Shown one piece after another: positions 24,701-31,706 of a stretch of DNA of 40,132 bases. The first letter of the stretch is position 1. Each line of letters opens with the position of its first letter. Source of the DNA: an uncultured Bacteroidales bacterium. Lineage in GTDB: Bacteria; Bacteroidota; Bacteroidia; Bacteroidales; F082. The DNA is taken from assembly GCA_946184615.1 (NCBI GenBank), contig CAMHFN010000019.1:1-40132 (forward strand), in the 5' to 3' direction. The notes below the pieces were generated by a model. The model had not been told where the DNA came from. It ran no database searches and saw only the letters and a program-made list of their open reading frames with translations. Position numbers and translations under genes: made by a program.

Positions 24701-25027
24701 CGGAGTTTCATAGGCTGAATTGGTAGTAACCCGATGAGCCATGCCTCCTTCAACAGATACGGTATATATATCGTAGTTGCCATTACGGTCAGAGGCAAAT
24801 GCGATGGTTTTACTATCAGGCGACCATATCGGATAAGTTTCGTACGAAGGACTGGTGGTCAATTGTAAAGCCTTCCCTCCACCTACTGGCACCACATACA
24901 CATCTCCCTTATAACAAAAAGCAATTAAATCCCCTTTCGGCGAAATCACATTATAGCGAATCCACATAGGCTGGGCAAATAGTTGAACCCCGAGCAACAA
25001 AAGGAAAGCAGTTAAATATTTTTTCAT
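21785..25027 (-). CDS. Tricorn-type S41 protease with N-terminal beta-propeller
   Basis: A 1080-residue exported protease. The signal peptide (MKKYLTAFLLLLGVQLFAQ) is followed by TolB/WD40-like propeller repeats (PIWSPDSKTIAFASDRNGNY, LAFSPDGKEIYYSAQ, PSFSKDGRTLVYASERDG, PCFSPDGKEIAFIENR, YEWSPDGQWFVLTL) over roughly residues 20-520. A Lys/Glu-rich linker near residues 570-600 follows, then a second propeller-like part, a PDZ domain (KIAEVVEGGPFDKEKSKVKA, GDLIQKIDGVEI), and a C-terminal S41 domain. The nucleophile is probably Ser979 in EANYSNAHGTPW, followed by the conserved GALVGMPVPGTMSSVTWE. Archaeal tricorn degrades oligopeptides in the cytoplasm; the Bacteroidota form is exported and probably processes peptides in the periplasm. 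It lies 18 bp after the FAH gene in the same operon. Confidence 0.9.
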   Translation of the reverse strand: MKKYLTAFLLLLGVQLFAQPMWIRYNVISPKGDLIAFCYKGDVYVVPVGGGKALQLTTSPSYETYPIWSPDSKTIAFASDRNGNYDIYTVSVEGGMAHRVTTNSAYETPLAFSPDGKEIYYSAQIQKSADNVQFPASWITELYKVKSEGGRPEQVVAVPVGSMSFDKDGKSFLYYDRKGSENVWRKHHVSSVARDVVYYDAKKKTHTILTTNVGEDRDPNYLPGYQEVVFLSERNGGSFNVYKAPVDNLEKAEAVTRYKTHPVRFLSVANNGVICYAYNGEIYAHYVGEKPKKVHVEIVNDQPLEQLQKQDFKGVGDFDLSQDGKLVAFTSRGEVFVTGVDDYTTTKQITHTPQPERNPSFSKDGRTLVYASERDGYWSLYQASIEREEDFNFVYATLIDEKPLFETKDGIERMAPCFSPDGKEIAFIENRTFLKVYNMDSKEIRTITDGCQHYETDDYGFSYEWSPDGQWFVLTLITHMRDPYADIGIVKADGSQKIDNITESAYIDGNPHWALDGNAIIYRSNRYGMRSHASWGSQNDAFIAFLNQDAYDRFRLSKEEYALLKEVEKGAKDKSKDEKKEEKKEEKAEEGNQKTGVDLEHLQDRVMRLTPMSSNMGGMALSKDGEKFYFMTSFEKGFDLWELDVREKSMKILKKMGQGGAQLRMQGDDIFLLSGGNLQKVDKSGKSTTIKYDATMELDLAKEREYMFNHVFLQIEKRFFMKDHHGVDLELMKEAYRPFLAHINNNYDFSEMLSEILGELNVSHTGSGYRPSTRGGDATAEFGVLLDLDYHGDGLKIAEVVEGGPFDKEKSKVKAGDLIQKIDGVEITQGMDYYPLLNNKVGKTVLVTLGEGKDTWEETVKPISHGAMNELLYQRWVKHNEAEVERLSKGRLGYVHIRSMGDASYRDVYSQILGKYNLCDGVVIDTRFNGGGRLHEDIEILFSGEKYLEQVINDSVACVMPSRRYNKPSVMLIGEANYSNAHGTPWVYKYKKMGALVGMPVPGTMSSVTWETLQDPSLYFGLPVVGYRTEQGNWLENTQLEPDVKVRNTPEKMAEGVDEQLEAAVRELQKEVKAFRYWGK

Positions 25028-25045
25028 AAAATGCTATATTGATAT

Positions 25046-25657
25046 TTAAATTACTTTAAAAACAAGAACGGATTGATTTTCCAAATAGAGTTCTAGCTCA
25101 TCACCAACGTGCACTTCGCCGACTCCCTGAGGAGTTCCTGTAAAAACATAGTCTCCCCGTTCCAGTGTAACAAAATGCGAGACGTATGAAACGATCTTAT
25201 CAAAACTGAAAATCATATCTGTGCTATGCCCTTGCTGCACCCATTCTCCGTTCAGTCTCATGCCAAAGTCGATGGCACACGCATCCTGCAATTCACTGAT
25301 TTTCTTGAATTCACCCACAGGAGCAGAAAAATCAAACGCTTTCGCTTTTTCCCACGGATGACCTTTTGAGATGCACTGCTGCTGCACGTCACGGGCAGTA
25401 AAATCGACACCCACGGTAACAGCATCATAATATTCATGAGCGCGTTCAAGACCGACCTCCTTACCCTGTTTGCAGATGCGGAGGACCAATTCCGTCTCAT
25501 AATGCACTATTTGTGAAAAAGAAGGATATGGGAACGGCATACCTTGGGGCAGCAATGCCGATTCTGGCTTCATAAAAAACAGAGGCTCCGTCGGCAAATC
25601 ACGGTCCAATTCAGCGATATGCGCCAGATAATTACGCCCTATGCAGATGATTTTCAT
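25046..25657 (-). CDS. Fumarylacetoacetate hydrolase (FAH) family protein
   Basis: A 203-residue cytoplasmic enzyme of the FAH/FAHD1 family, whose members hydrolyse or decarboxylate acylpyruvates and related 2-oxoacids in a metal-dependent manner. The start is the ATG at 25657 giving MKIICIGRNYLAHIAEL, the usual N-terminus. An ORF reaching 25681 would overlap the exonuclease gene and add eight atypical residues. The metal-binding Glu pair (VHYETELVLRICK) and Asp (VTVGVDFTARDVQ) are present, as is the ending VFTGTPQGVGEVHVGDELEL. It begins one base after the exonuclease stop. The substrate is not readable; oxaloacetate or acylpyruvate are candidates from the family. Confidence 0.9.
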   Translation of the reverse strand: MKIICIGRNYLAHIAELDRDLPTEPLFFMKPESALLPQGMPFPYPSFSQIVHYETELVLRICKQGKEVGLERAHEYYDAVTVGVDFTARDVQQQCISKGHPWEKAKAFDFSAPVGEFKKISELQDACAIDFGMRLNGEWVQQGHSTDMIFSFDKIVSYVSHFVTLERGDYVFTGTPQGVGEVHVGDELELYLENQSVLVFKVI

Positions 25658-25658
25658 A

Positions 25659-26477
25659 TCAATAACGTGCGGTTTTGCCACCCATCCTCAGTTTGATGGC
25701 CGTAATGAGTTTCTTCGTATAGAGTGGGAAATCACTGTTCATCATCCAAGCGTAGTAGGAAGGCTCGATGCGGAACACATCCTCCACCCTCTTACCCTTG
25801 TGTTTACCAAACTGGAACACCTCTTTCCCTTCCCCATCATAGATGATTTGTCCAGAGAGGTCAGCGTTTTGATGATGGGCAGAGAAACGCGACAACTCCT
25901 GCATGTCATTGACAGGTCCTTGTGACTTCACCCCTTTGGAATCTTCATATTCCACACCATCGTAACGGTCGAGCATAGCCTTCAGCACCTCGTAAGTAGC
26001 TTTGGTGTCGGCACCTGCACCATGGGCCCCTTCAAGCTCGGCATGGCAGAAAAAGCGATAGGCCCCTTTCAGAGTACGAGGTTCCATTTTCATAAAGATG
26101 TTCATCACATCAATAAAGTCGCGACTCTTTAGGTCGAACTCGCATTCCACCCGCAAGAACTCCTCCATCAGCATCGGGAGGTCGAACTTCAAGATATTAT
26201 AGCCTGCCAGGTCGGCGTTACCAATAAATTGCGCAATCTCTTTGGCTTTTTCACGAAAAGTCGGCTGGTTGGCCACCATCATATCCGTATAGCCATGCAC
26301 CGCTGCCGCCTCCTCGGAAATGTGCATTTCAGGATTGAGCAACCATGTTCGTTGTTCCTCAGAACCGTCAAGGTTCACTTTCAAAATGCTGATCTCAACA
26401 ATACGATCATGGGTAGTATTCAATCCAGTAGTCTCAAGGTCGAAAAATGCAATAGGTCGTTTCAGATTCAATTCCAT
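25659..26477 (-). CDS. DEDDh 3'-5' exonuclease with C-terminal DUF3820-like domain
   Basis: A 272-residue DnaQ-like exonuclease. Exo I is IAFFDLETTGLN (Asp12, Glu14), Exo II is in LAGYNILKFDLPML, and the DEDDh ending is in EGAHGAGADTKATYEV with its His and Asp. Residues about 219-250 (FQFGKHKGKRVEDVFRIEPS, YYAWMMNSDFPL) match the small DUF3820-type domain that follows such exonucleases in Bacteroidota. It is likely a DNA or RNA 3' trimming or proofreading-type enzyme in the cytoplasm; the real substrate is unknown. It leads the four-gene minus-strand operon and is divergent from the DUF3276 gene, sharing an 81 bp intergenic region with overlapping promoter boxes. Confidence 0.88.
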   Translation of the reverse strand: MELNLKRPIAFFDLETTGLNTTHDRIVEISILKVNLDGSEEQRTWLLNPEMHISEEAAAVHGYTDMMVANQPTFREKAKEIAQFIGNADLAGYNILKFDLPMLMEEFLRVECEFDLKSRDFIDVMNIFMKMEPRTLKGAYRFFCHAELEGAHGAGADTKATYEVLKAMLDRYDGVEYEDSKGVKSQGPVNDMQELSRFSAHHQNADLSGQIIYDGEGKEVFQFGKHKGKRVEDVFRIEPSYYAWMMNSDFPLYTKKLITAIKLRMGGKTARY

Positions 26478-26500
26478 GAATTTAAAAATTTTTCATCTAT

Positions 26501-26533
26501 TTTGCAAAGATAGCAGAAAATGTTTTACCTTTG
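26501..26533 (+). promoter_or_regulatory. Promoter for the DUF3276 gene
   Basis: TTTG at 26501-26504 (-33) and TACCTTTG at 26526-26533 (-7) are separated by 21 bases and match the Bacteroidota consensus. The ATG follows 25 bases later. The -33 part overlaps the opposite-strand -7 box of the exonuclease gene. Confidence 0.65.
26505..26512 (-). promoter_or_regulatory. -7 box for the exonuclease operon
   Basis: On the minus strand this reads TATCTTTG, a match to TAnnTTTG, 27 bases before the ATG at 26477. No TTTG is found at the -33 distance. It interleaves with the plus-strand promoter of the DUF3276 gene. Confidence 0.5.
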
Positions 26534-26558
26534 TCCGATTTTTCAAACTTAAAAAGAT

Positions 26559-26909
26559 ATGATGGAAGAAAATGAAATGATGAACGAGAAGGGAGATCTG
26601 TTCTCGAAGGCAGTAAGAGCAGGAAAGAGGACGTACTTCTTTGATGTGAAAACCACGAAAAACGATGAGAAATACCTCACCATAACGGAAAGCAAACGTC
26701 GCTTTGACAACGACCAAAACCGCTTCTTCTATGAAAAGCACAAGATTTTCCTTTATAAGGAAGATTTCCAGAAAGTTGCCAAGGCCTTAGGCGATGCAAT
26801 CAACTTCATTGAGACCGGCGTCTATCCTGATGATTATAATGAAGAACCCGTTGGACACAACGAAGACGGTATTGACAAGTGGTTTGACGATTTAGACAAG
26901 AATCTCTGA
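26559..26909 (+). CDS. PUR-alpha-like nucleic-acid-binding protein (DUF3276)
   Basis: A 116-residue protein of the Bacteroidota DUF3276/PUR-alpha-like family, small proteins with a single-stranded-nucleic-acid-binding PUR fold. The diagnostic core is GKRTYFFDVKTTKNDEKYLT, then ITESKRRFDNDQNRFFYEKH and KIFLYKEDFQKVAKAL. The acidic, variable C-terminus is typical. There is no signal peptide, so it is cytoplasmic. Two ATGs (26559, 26562) open the frame and either could start it. It stands alone between a good promoter and a strong terminator, so it is likely monocistronic. A regulatory or RNA-binding role is inferred from the family. Confidence 0.88.
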   Translation: MMEENEMMNEKGDLFSKAVRAGKRTYFFDVKTTKNDEKYLTITESKRRFDNDQNRFFYEKHKIFLYKEDFQKVAKALGDAINFIETGVYPDDYNEEPVGHNEDGIDKWFDDLDKNL

Positions 26910-26930
26910 TTCCGTTATCAGAAAGGCTTC

Positions 26931-26962
26931 AGAGACCGCACGAAAATGCGGTCTCTTTTTTT
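26931..26962 (+). terminator. Intrinsic terminator after the DUF3276 gene
   Basis: AGAGACCGCA at 26931-26940 pairs perfectly with TGCGGTCTCT at 26947-26956 around a CGAAAA loop and runs into a T-tract to 26962. The stem starts 22 bases after the gene's stop. Confidence 0.92.
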
Positions 26963-26989
26963 ATCAACAAAAAAACCCTTTGTTGATAA
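26961..26989. repeat. Perfect 11-bp inverted repeat with DnaA-box-like arms upstream of parA
   Basis: TTATCAACAAA at 26961-26971 and TTTGTTGATAA at 26979-26989 are exact inverse complements around a 7-base spacer. Each arm contains TTATCAACA, one base off the common DnaA box TTATCCACA. No T-run follows, so a terminator is unlikely. It could be an operator or DnaA site in front of parAB. Confidence 0.6.
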
Positions 26990-27029
26990 CTTTCAATGAC
27001 GGCAAACAACATTCCCCACCCAAATAACG

Positions 27030-27037
27030 TACTTTTG
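27030..27037 (+). promoter_or_regulatory. -7 box before parA
   Basis: TACTTTTG matches TAnnTTTG and lies 26 bases before the parA ATG. No TTTG is present at the expected -33 distance, so the promoter may need an activator or the match may be partial chance. Confidence 0.45.
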
Positions 27038-27063
27038 CTGACTTCATCAATCAGAATTCCATT

Positions 27064-27831
27064 ATGGGTAAAATCATAGCTATAGCCAACCAAAAAGGAG
27101 GGGTCGGCAAGACCACCACGGCCATCAATTTAGCAGCTAGTCTGGCCGTCCTCGACCATAAGACACTCCTCATCGACGCCGATCCCCAAGCCAATGCCAC
27201 TTCTGGCGTAGGCCTCAATCCCAAACAAATCGACACTAGCGTTTACGAGTGCATCATTAACGGCACAGACCCCCACGAGGTCATTACCGCAACGGAAACG
27301 CCTGGGTTGTATCTTCTCCCCGCTCACATTGATTTAGTAGGTGCAGAAATTGAGATGATCAACCTTCCTGAAAGAGAACAAATGATGCGCAAGACTCTTT
27401 CCTCCATCAAGAACGAATACGAGTTCATCATCATCGACTGCTCTCCCTCTTTAGGACTGGTTACTCTGAACGCTCTCACGGCCGCCGACTCCGTCATCAT
27501 CCCAGTGCAGTGCGAATATTTTGCTTTGGAAGGACTAGGCAAGCTGCTCAACACTATCAAAATCGTGCAAAGCCGGCACAATCCTGACCTGGACATCGAA
27601 GGCATCCTGCTGACCATGTTCGACACCCGCCTACGACTCTCCAAACAAGTGGTTGAAGAGGTGAAGATGCACTTCCAAGACATGGTGTTTGACACCATTA
27701 TCAACCGAAATACTCGCTTGGGTGAAGCACCGAGTTTCGGTAAAACCATCATCATGCACGACGCTGGATCCATCGGTGCCATCAACTACCTGAACTTGGC
27801 GAGGGAAATATTAGAGAAGAATAAGAATTAA
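27064..27831 (+). CDS. parA: Chromosome-partitioning ATPase ParA
   Basis: A 255-residue ParA/Soj ATPase. The deviant Walker A motif KGGVGKTT is at residues 11-18 with the signature first Lys; [14 protein letters not shown] follows, and the Walker B-like segment is [18 protein letters not shown]. The C-terminal [15 protein letters not shown] segment is typical of chromosomal ParA proteins, and the short N-terminus without a DNA-binding domain marks the chromosomal type. It binds DNA nonspecifically as an ATP dimer and moves ParB-parS complexes during chromosome segregation. It is followed 24 bp later by parB. The stop lies within an A/T-rich repeat-like stretch. An inverted repeat with DnaA-box-like arms stands upstream. 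Confidence 0.95.
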   Translation: MGKIIAIANQKGGVGKTTTAINLAASLAVLDHKTLLIDADPQANATSGVGLNPKQIDTSVYECIINGTDPHEVITATETPGLYLLPAHIDLVGAEIEMINLPEREQMMRKTLSSIKNEYEFIIIDCSPSLGLVTLNALTAADSVIIPVQCEYFALEGLGKLLNTIKIVQSRHNPDLDIEGILLTMFDTRLRLSKQVVEEVKMHFQDMVFDTIINRNTRLGEAPSFGKTIIMHDAGSIGAINYLNLAREILEKNKN

Positions 27832-27852
27832 TAATTTAGAATTTAGAATTAA
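27823..27852. repeat. A/T-rich TTTAGAATT repeat-like stretch between parA and parB
   Basis: AATTTAGAATTTAGAATTAA and flanking bases repeat the unit TTTAGAATT across the parA stop and up to the parB start. It resembles the stretches at 1565-1587 and 39340-39375. Confidence 0.5.
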
Positions 27853-27855
27853 GAG

Positions 27856-28758
27856 ATGTCAGATATAAACAAAAAAAGAGTACTGGGACGTGGCTTAGAG
27901 GCCATCCTTGAAAGCCCCGAAACTGATATCACAAGCCGCGATATTAGCGGCGACTATGTAGCTGGTGCCGTGGCCGAGATTGACATCAACTGCATCGAAG
28001 CCAACCCATTCCAGCCTCGTGCCGAGTTCGACCAGGAGGCTCTTGAGGAATTGGCCCAGTCCATCAAGGAGCAAGGCATCATCCAGCCTGTCACCGTGCG
28101 CAAGCTTGGATACAACCGTTACCAACTTATCTCCGGCGAACGTCGCTTGAGGGCCTCCAAACTCGCCGGTCTTTCCAAAATACCTGCATTCATCCGCATC
28201 GCCAACGACGAACAGATGCTGGAACTTGCCCTCATCGAGAACATCCACCGCGAGAACCTCAATGCCATCGAGGTGGCCATTTCTTACCAGCGTCTCATCG
28301 ACGAGTGCAACCTCACCCAAGAACAGCTAAGCACCAAAGTAGGCAAGAGCCGCTCCGCCATCGCCAATTTCCTACGTTTGCTGAAGCTTCCCGCTGAAGT
28401 CCAAATCGCCTTGCGCGATGGACACATCAGTATGGCCCATGCCAGAGCACTCATCAACATCGACGACAAGGAAGCCCAGCTAAAACTTCTCCAACAAATC
28501 ATCGAGGAGAACCTCAACGTACGTCAGACCGAGGACCTCGCAGGGAAAGCCAAAACCAACGTCGACGAAAACAAGGAGCAGCGCAAACAAACCAACTACC
28601 TGCCAGAGCATTTCAAAGCTCTGATCAAGACCTTGTCGCAAGCCCTCAACACCAAAGTTAAGGTGAAGCGCAATCTCAAAGGCCAAGGCAGCGTGGTCAT
28701 TGACTTCAAAAACGAGGAAGAGTTCAACCGCATCATTGAGTCATTCAGCAAGAAATAA
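27856..28758 (+). CDS. parB: Chromosome-partitioning protein ParB
   Basis: A 300-residue ParB/Spo0J CTP-dependent parS-binding clamp. The N-terminal KKRVLGRGLEAIL is the ParA-interaction peptide. The CTPase fold has the motifs NPFQPRAEFDQEALEELAQS, ISGERRLRASKLAGL and LALIENIHRENLNAIE. The helix-turn-helix follows (LTQEQLSTKVGKSRSAIANF), and the C-terminal part from about 250 is the dimerisation domain. The length is typical. It partners ParA encoded immediately upstream; its stop TAA directly touches the next gene's ATG. I saw no obvious 16-bp palindromic parS site in the window, but that was not searched exhaustively. Confidence 0.95.
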   Translation: MSDINKKRVLGRGLEAILESPETDITSRDISGDYVAGAVAEIDINCIEANPFQPRAEFDQEALEELAQSIKEQGIIQPVTVRKLGYNRYQLISGERRLRASKLAGLSKIPAFIRIANDEQMLELALIENIHRENLNAIEVAISYQRLIDECNLTQEQLSTKVGKSRSAIANFLRLLKLPAEVQIALRDGHISMAHARALINIDDKEAQLKLLQQIIEENLNVRQTEDLAGKAKTNVDENKEQRKQTNYLPEHFKALIKTLSQALNTKVKVKRNLKGQGSVVIDFKNEEEFNRIIESFSKK

Positions 28759-29334
28759 ATGGCACGCCGACACGCTCACCGGCTCCTTTTATGCTTGGGT
28801 CTCACCCTACTGCTAAGCACATCGGTAGAAGCTCAAGAAGTGAAAAAACCACACAGTGCAAAAAAAGCTGGCATCATGTCGGCCTGTCTGCCTGGACTAG
28901 GTCAGATTTACAATGGAAAATGGTGGAAAACGCCCATCATTTATGCTGGTTTCGGCGGCATCGGCTATATGGCCTACAGCAATTATAGCGACTACAGACT
29001 TTTTCTTACCGCTTACAAGTACAAAACCGGCAACCTTGAGGAAGGCGCAACCCTCAGTGACGATGCTTGGCGTCTTGCCGAATATTATCAAGCTAGCCAG
29101 CTACAGAATTACAAGGAGTCGTTCCGTCGCAATTTTGAACTCTATTGCATCATCATGGCCGCTTGGTATGGACTCAATATCGTTGATGCCATTGTTGACG
29201 GGCACCTTTACACTTACGATATTGGAGACGATTTAACGTTCCATATCGACCCTGTTTTCACTTTGCCCGAAACGCCCAACCTCGCCTTTATGGGAGGACG
29301 ACAGACGGGACTCACCTTCTCATTGAATTTTTGA
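28759..29334 (+). CDS. DUF5683-family exported or membrane protein
   Basis: A 191-residue protein with an N-terminal signal peptide ending near LLLSTSVEAQ and the DUF5683 core (AKKAGIMSACLPGLGQIYNG, KWWKTPIIYAGFGGIGYMAY). Two hydrophobic segments (about residues 57-78 and 128-146) suggest membrane association. DUF5683 genes regularly follow parB in Bacteroidota, but the function is unknown to me. The ATG begins directly after the parB stop, so translation is coupled. The dapB start follows one base after this gene's stop. Confidence 0.85.
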   Translation: MARRHAHRLLLCLGLTLLLSTSVEAQEVKKPHSAKKAGIMSACLPGLGQIYNGKWWKTPIIYAGFGGIGYMAYSNYSDYRLFLTAYKYKTGNLEEGATLSDDAWRLAEYYQASQLQNYKESFRRNFELYCIIMAAWYGLNIVDAIVDGHLYTYDIGDDLTFHIDPVFTLPETPNLAFMGGRQTGLTFSLNF

Positions 29335-29335
29335 T

Positions 29336-30046
29336 ATGAAAATCGCACTTTTAGGATATGGAAAAATGGGGCACGAGGTAGAGCGCATCGCTCTCGCCAA
29401 AGGCCACGAAATCGCAGTCACCATCGATAACGAACAGGAATGGAACGATCGTCTTGAGGCTTTGAAATCCGCCGACATCGCCATTGAGTTCAGCCAACCC
29501 GACCAGGCCTTCAACAACATCAACCGTTGCTTTGACTTGCACCTGCCCATCGTAGTAGGCACTACGGCTTGGTACGACCGTCTCGACGAAGTCAAGGAGC
29601 GCTGTCTCCGTGAAAAACAGAGTTTGTTTTATGCCCCCAACTTCAGCATTGGGATGAACATGGTGTTCAAAATGAACAAGGAACTGGCCCACTTTGCCGA
29701 GCAATATGGCTATGCCATGTCGTTGGCCGAGACACATCACATCCACAAGTTGGACAAGCCCAGTGGCACAGCTGCCAAACTCGCCAACGACATCATTGCC
29801 GAAAACAACCGTTACCAGTGTTGGAGCATCAACGAGCCTTACCCTGCCGACACCCTGCCCATCGAAGTCACCCGCGAAGGTGAGGTGTTCGGCATCCATA
29901 GCATCACAGCCCAATCCAGTGCCGACCGCATCACGCTCACCCATGAAGCCTTCAGCCGTGAAGGTCTCGCCCAAGGTGCTTTGGCCGCTGCCCAATTTCT
30001 CATCGGCAAGACCGGAGTGTTCACGATGGAGGCACTGCTAGGATAG
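29336..30046 (+). CDS. dapB: 4-hydroxy-tetrahydrodipicolinate reductase
   Basis: A 236-residue DapB that reduces hydroxy-tetrahydrodipicolinate with NAD(P)H in the diaminopimelate/lysine pathway, needed for peptidoglycan. The N-terminal Rossmann motif is LLGYGKMGHEVERIAL. The substrate-binding and catalytic segment is ETHHIHKLDKPSGTA, with the conserved HH and KPSGT. The C-terminal part (EVFGIHSITAQSSADRITLT, HEAFSREGLAQGALAAAQFL) is standard. It is slightly shorter than the E. coli enzyme, as usual for Bacteroidota. It ends the parA-parB-DUF5683-dapB run and is followed by a strong hairpin terminator. Confidence 0.95.
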   Translation: MKIALLGYGKMGHEVERIALAKGHEIAVTIDNEQEWNDRLEALKSADIAIEFSQPDQAFNNINRCFDLHLPIVVGTTAWYDRLDEVKERCLREKQSLFYAPNFSIGMNMVFKMNKELAHFAEQYGYAMSLAETHHIHKLDKPSGTAAKLANDIIAENNRYQCWSINEPYPADTLPIEVTREGEVFGIHSITAQSSADRITLTHEAFSREGLAQGALAAAQFLIGKTGVFTMEALLG

Positions 30047-30083
30047 TCTGTGTTTTCGTGGTAACCTTTTTTTGTTGAAAACT

Positions 30084-30120
30084 AATCGCCGTCAAAAACA
30101 ACCTTTTGACGGCGATTTTT
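30084..30120 (+). terminator. Intrinsic terminator after dapB
   Basis: AATCGCCGTCAAAA at 30084-30097 pairs over 14 bp with TTTTGACGGCGATT at 30104-30117, with a six-base loop and a T-run to 30120. It separates the par-dapB operon from the lepB operon. Confidence 0.92.
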
Positions 30121-30122
30121 GT

Positions 30123-30130
30123 TACCTTTG
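30123..30130 (+). promoter_or_regulatory. -7 box for the lepB-ftsK operon
   Basis: TACCTTTG matches TAnnTTTG, 53 bases before the lepB ATG and directly after the dapB terminator. No TTTG stands exactly at the -33 distance; the region upstream is occupied by the terminator stem. Confidence 0.5.
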
Positions 30131-30183
30131 CAAAATAATAATTTAAAGAGGTTTCCGTTCTTATTTGAAACTGTTTTTTCACC

Positions 30184-31698
30184 ATGTCACTGATACTTTT
30201 CATCTTCCTGATCCCGGCCTTGTTTACCGTGCCGATTGCCTTTACTTGGAAACAATTCAAGAGCGCTGGTCAAAAGAGTTGGCAAGCTTTCATCCCTTAC
30301 CTCAACATTTTCGTGCTGCTGAAAATCATTAAGAAGCACAAGAAGTTCTGGTGGTGGTTTTTCATCGTTTTCCCGTACATCAACTTCTTCATGCTCCTGC
30401 TGATGCTCGTTGAATTGGGTAAGTGTTTTGGTAGATTCAAAGTATGGGAAGAGTTTATGGCAGCCATCTTGCCATTCATCTTTTTCCCACTCATTGTGAA
30501 AGACGCTCCCTACCAAGATCCTGAAAAGACCAAACGCCCCAAGAAATCGACAGCTCGCGAATGGTTTGATGCCATCGTATTTGCCGTGGTGGCCGCACTC
30601 ATCATCAGGACATACGTTTTCGAAGCCTTCACCATCCCTACCTCCAGCATGGAAAAATCGCTCTGTGTGGGCGACTACCTGATCGTCAGCAAGATACATT
30701 ACGGCCCCAAACGTCCGAATACGCCCTTGTCGTTCCCCTTTGTGCACAACACCCTGCCTTTCAGCACAACCAAAAAATCCTATCTGGAATGGATCAAGTT
30801 ACCTTATCACCGTTATCCTGGCACCTCCACCATCAAACGCAACGACCCCATCGTATTCAACTACCCTGCCGGCGACACTGTTTGCGACAAGTTCCAAAGC
30901 AGCGTGAGTTACTATGACCTCATCCGTGAATATGGACGCGAGAGAGTTTGGAACGACCATGAATCCTTCGGAAATGTCATCGCTCATCCTGTGGACAAGC
31001 GTGAGAACTACGTAAAGCGACTTATCGGAATGCCTGGTGACAAGCTCCAAATCATTGATGGCGTCGTGTATATCGACGGTGAAAAAGGCTTCCAACCCGA
31101 GAACATGCAGTACAGCTATACCGTCACCACTACCGGCAACGGCATCAACAAGCGCATCCTTGACAAATACAATATCACCGAAGGTTATCGTGGTGCCAAC
31201 CCCAACGAAGCCATACTCAACATCAGCGAACACGTCGCCGAAGAATTGCGAGGGCTCTCGTTCATCACCTCGGTGGAGCGTAACATCACTCCTGCCGGCC
31301 AAGGCACCAACTACGAACTCTTTCCCCACCGTCCTGACCTCTACCCTTGGAACGTCGACAACTACGGTCCCATCGAAATCCCGCGCGAAGGCCAAACCAT
31401 ATCCCTCACCTTGGAGAACCTACCACTCTACGAGCGCATCATCCATGCCTATGAGCTGCATGACCTGCAAGTTAAAGGAGACCAAATCCTCATCGACGGA
31501 CAACCTGCCAACAGTTACACCTTCGCAATGAACTATTACTGGATGATGGGCGACAACCGCCACAACTCCGCCGACTCGCGCTACTGGGGCTTCGTGCCAG
31601 AGAACCACATCGTTGGCAAAGCCGTGTTTGTATGGCTCTCCCTTGACAAAGAAAATGGCGGAATCCGTTGGAAACGAATGTTTAAGATACCCAAATAA
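30184..31698 (+). CDS. lepB: Signal peptidase I (S26A) with extended N-terminal membrane domain
   Basis: A 504-residue inner-membrane signal peptidase that removes Sec signal peptides. The first 115 residues contain three or so hydrophobic segments ([54 protein letters not shown]) resembling the DUF5684-type extension seen in Bacteroidota. A further transmembrane helix ([19 protein letters not shown]) precedes the catalytic part. The Ser nucleophile is Ser155 in [12 protein letters not shown], the general-base Lys is Lys278 in [16 protein letters not shown], and box E is [20 protein letters not shown]. Two large insertions make it much longer than the E. coli enzyme, which is usual in this phylum. 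It lies 8 bp before ftsK in an operon. Confidence 0.93.
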   Translation: MSLILFIFLIPALFTVPIAFTWKQFKSAGQKSWQAFIPYLNIFVLLKIIKKHKKFWWWFFIVFPYINFFMLLLMLVELGKCFGRFKVWEEFMAAILPFIFFPLIVKDAPYQDPEKTKRPKKSTAREWFDAIVFAVVAALIIRTYVFEAFTIPTSSMEKSLCVGDYLIVSKIHYGPKRPNTPLSFPFVHNTLPFSTTKKSYLEWIKLPYHRYPGTSTIKRNDPIVFNYPAGDTVCDKFQSSVSYYDLIREYGRERVWNDHESFGNVIAHPVDKRENYVKRLIGMPGDKLQIIDGVVYIDGEKGFQPENMQYSYTVTTTGNGINKRILDKYNITEGYRGANPNEAILNISEHVAEELRGLSFITSVERNITPAGQGTNYELFPHRPDLYPWNVDNYGPIEIPREGQTISLTLENLPLYERIIHAYELHDLQVKGDQILIDGQPANSYTFAMNYYWMMGDNRHNSADSRYWGFVPENHIVGKAVFVWLSLDKENGGIRWKRMFKIPK

Positions 31699-31706
31699 GG
31701 ACTATT

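Noticed and set aside
26961..27063. Replication origin upstream of parA
   Set aside because: Only two imperfect DnaA-like boxes are present, with no box cluster, A/T-rich unwinding region or dnaA gene in the window. It is kept as an inverted repeat, not called an origin.
29351..29995. 214-residue minus-strand open frame opposite dapB
   Set aside because: It mirrors dapB, has no motif, and no promoter or terminator of its own; a shadow frame.
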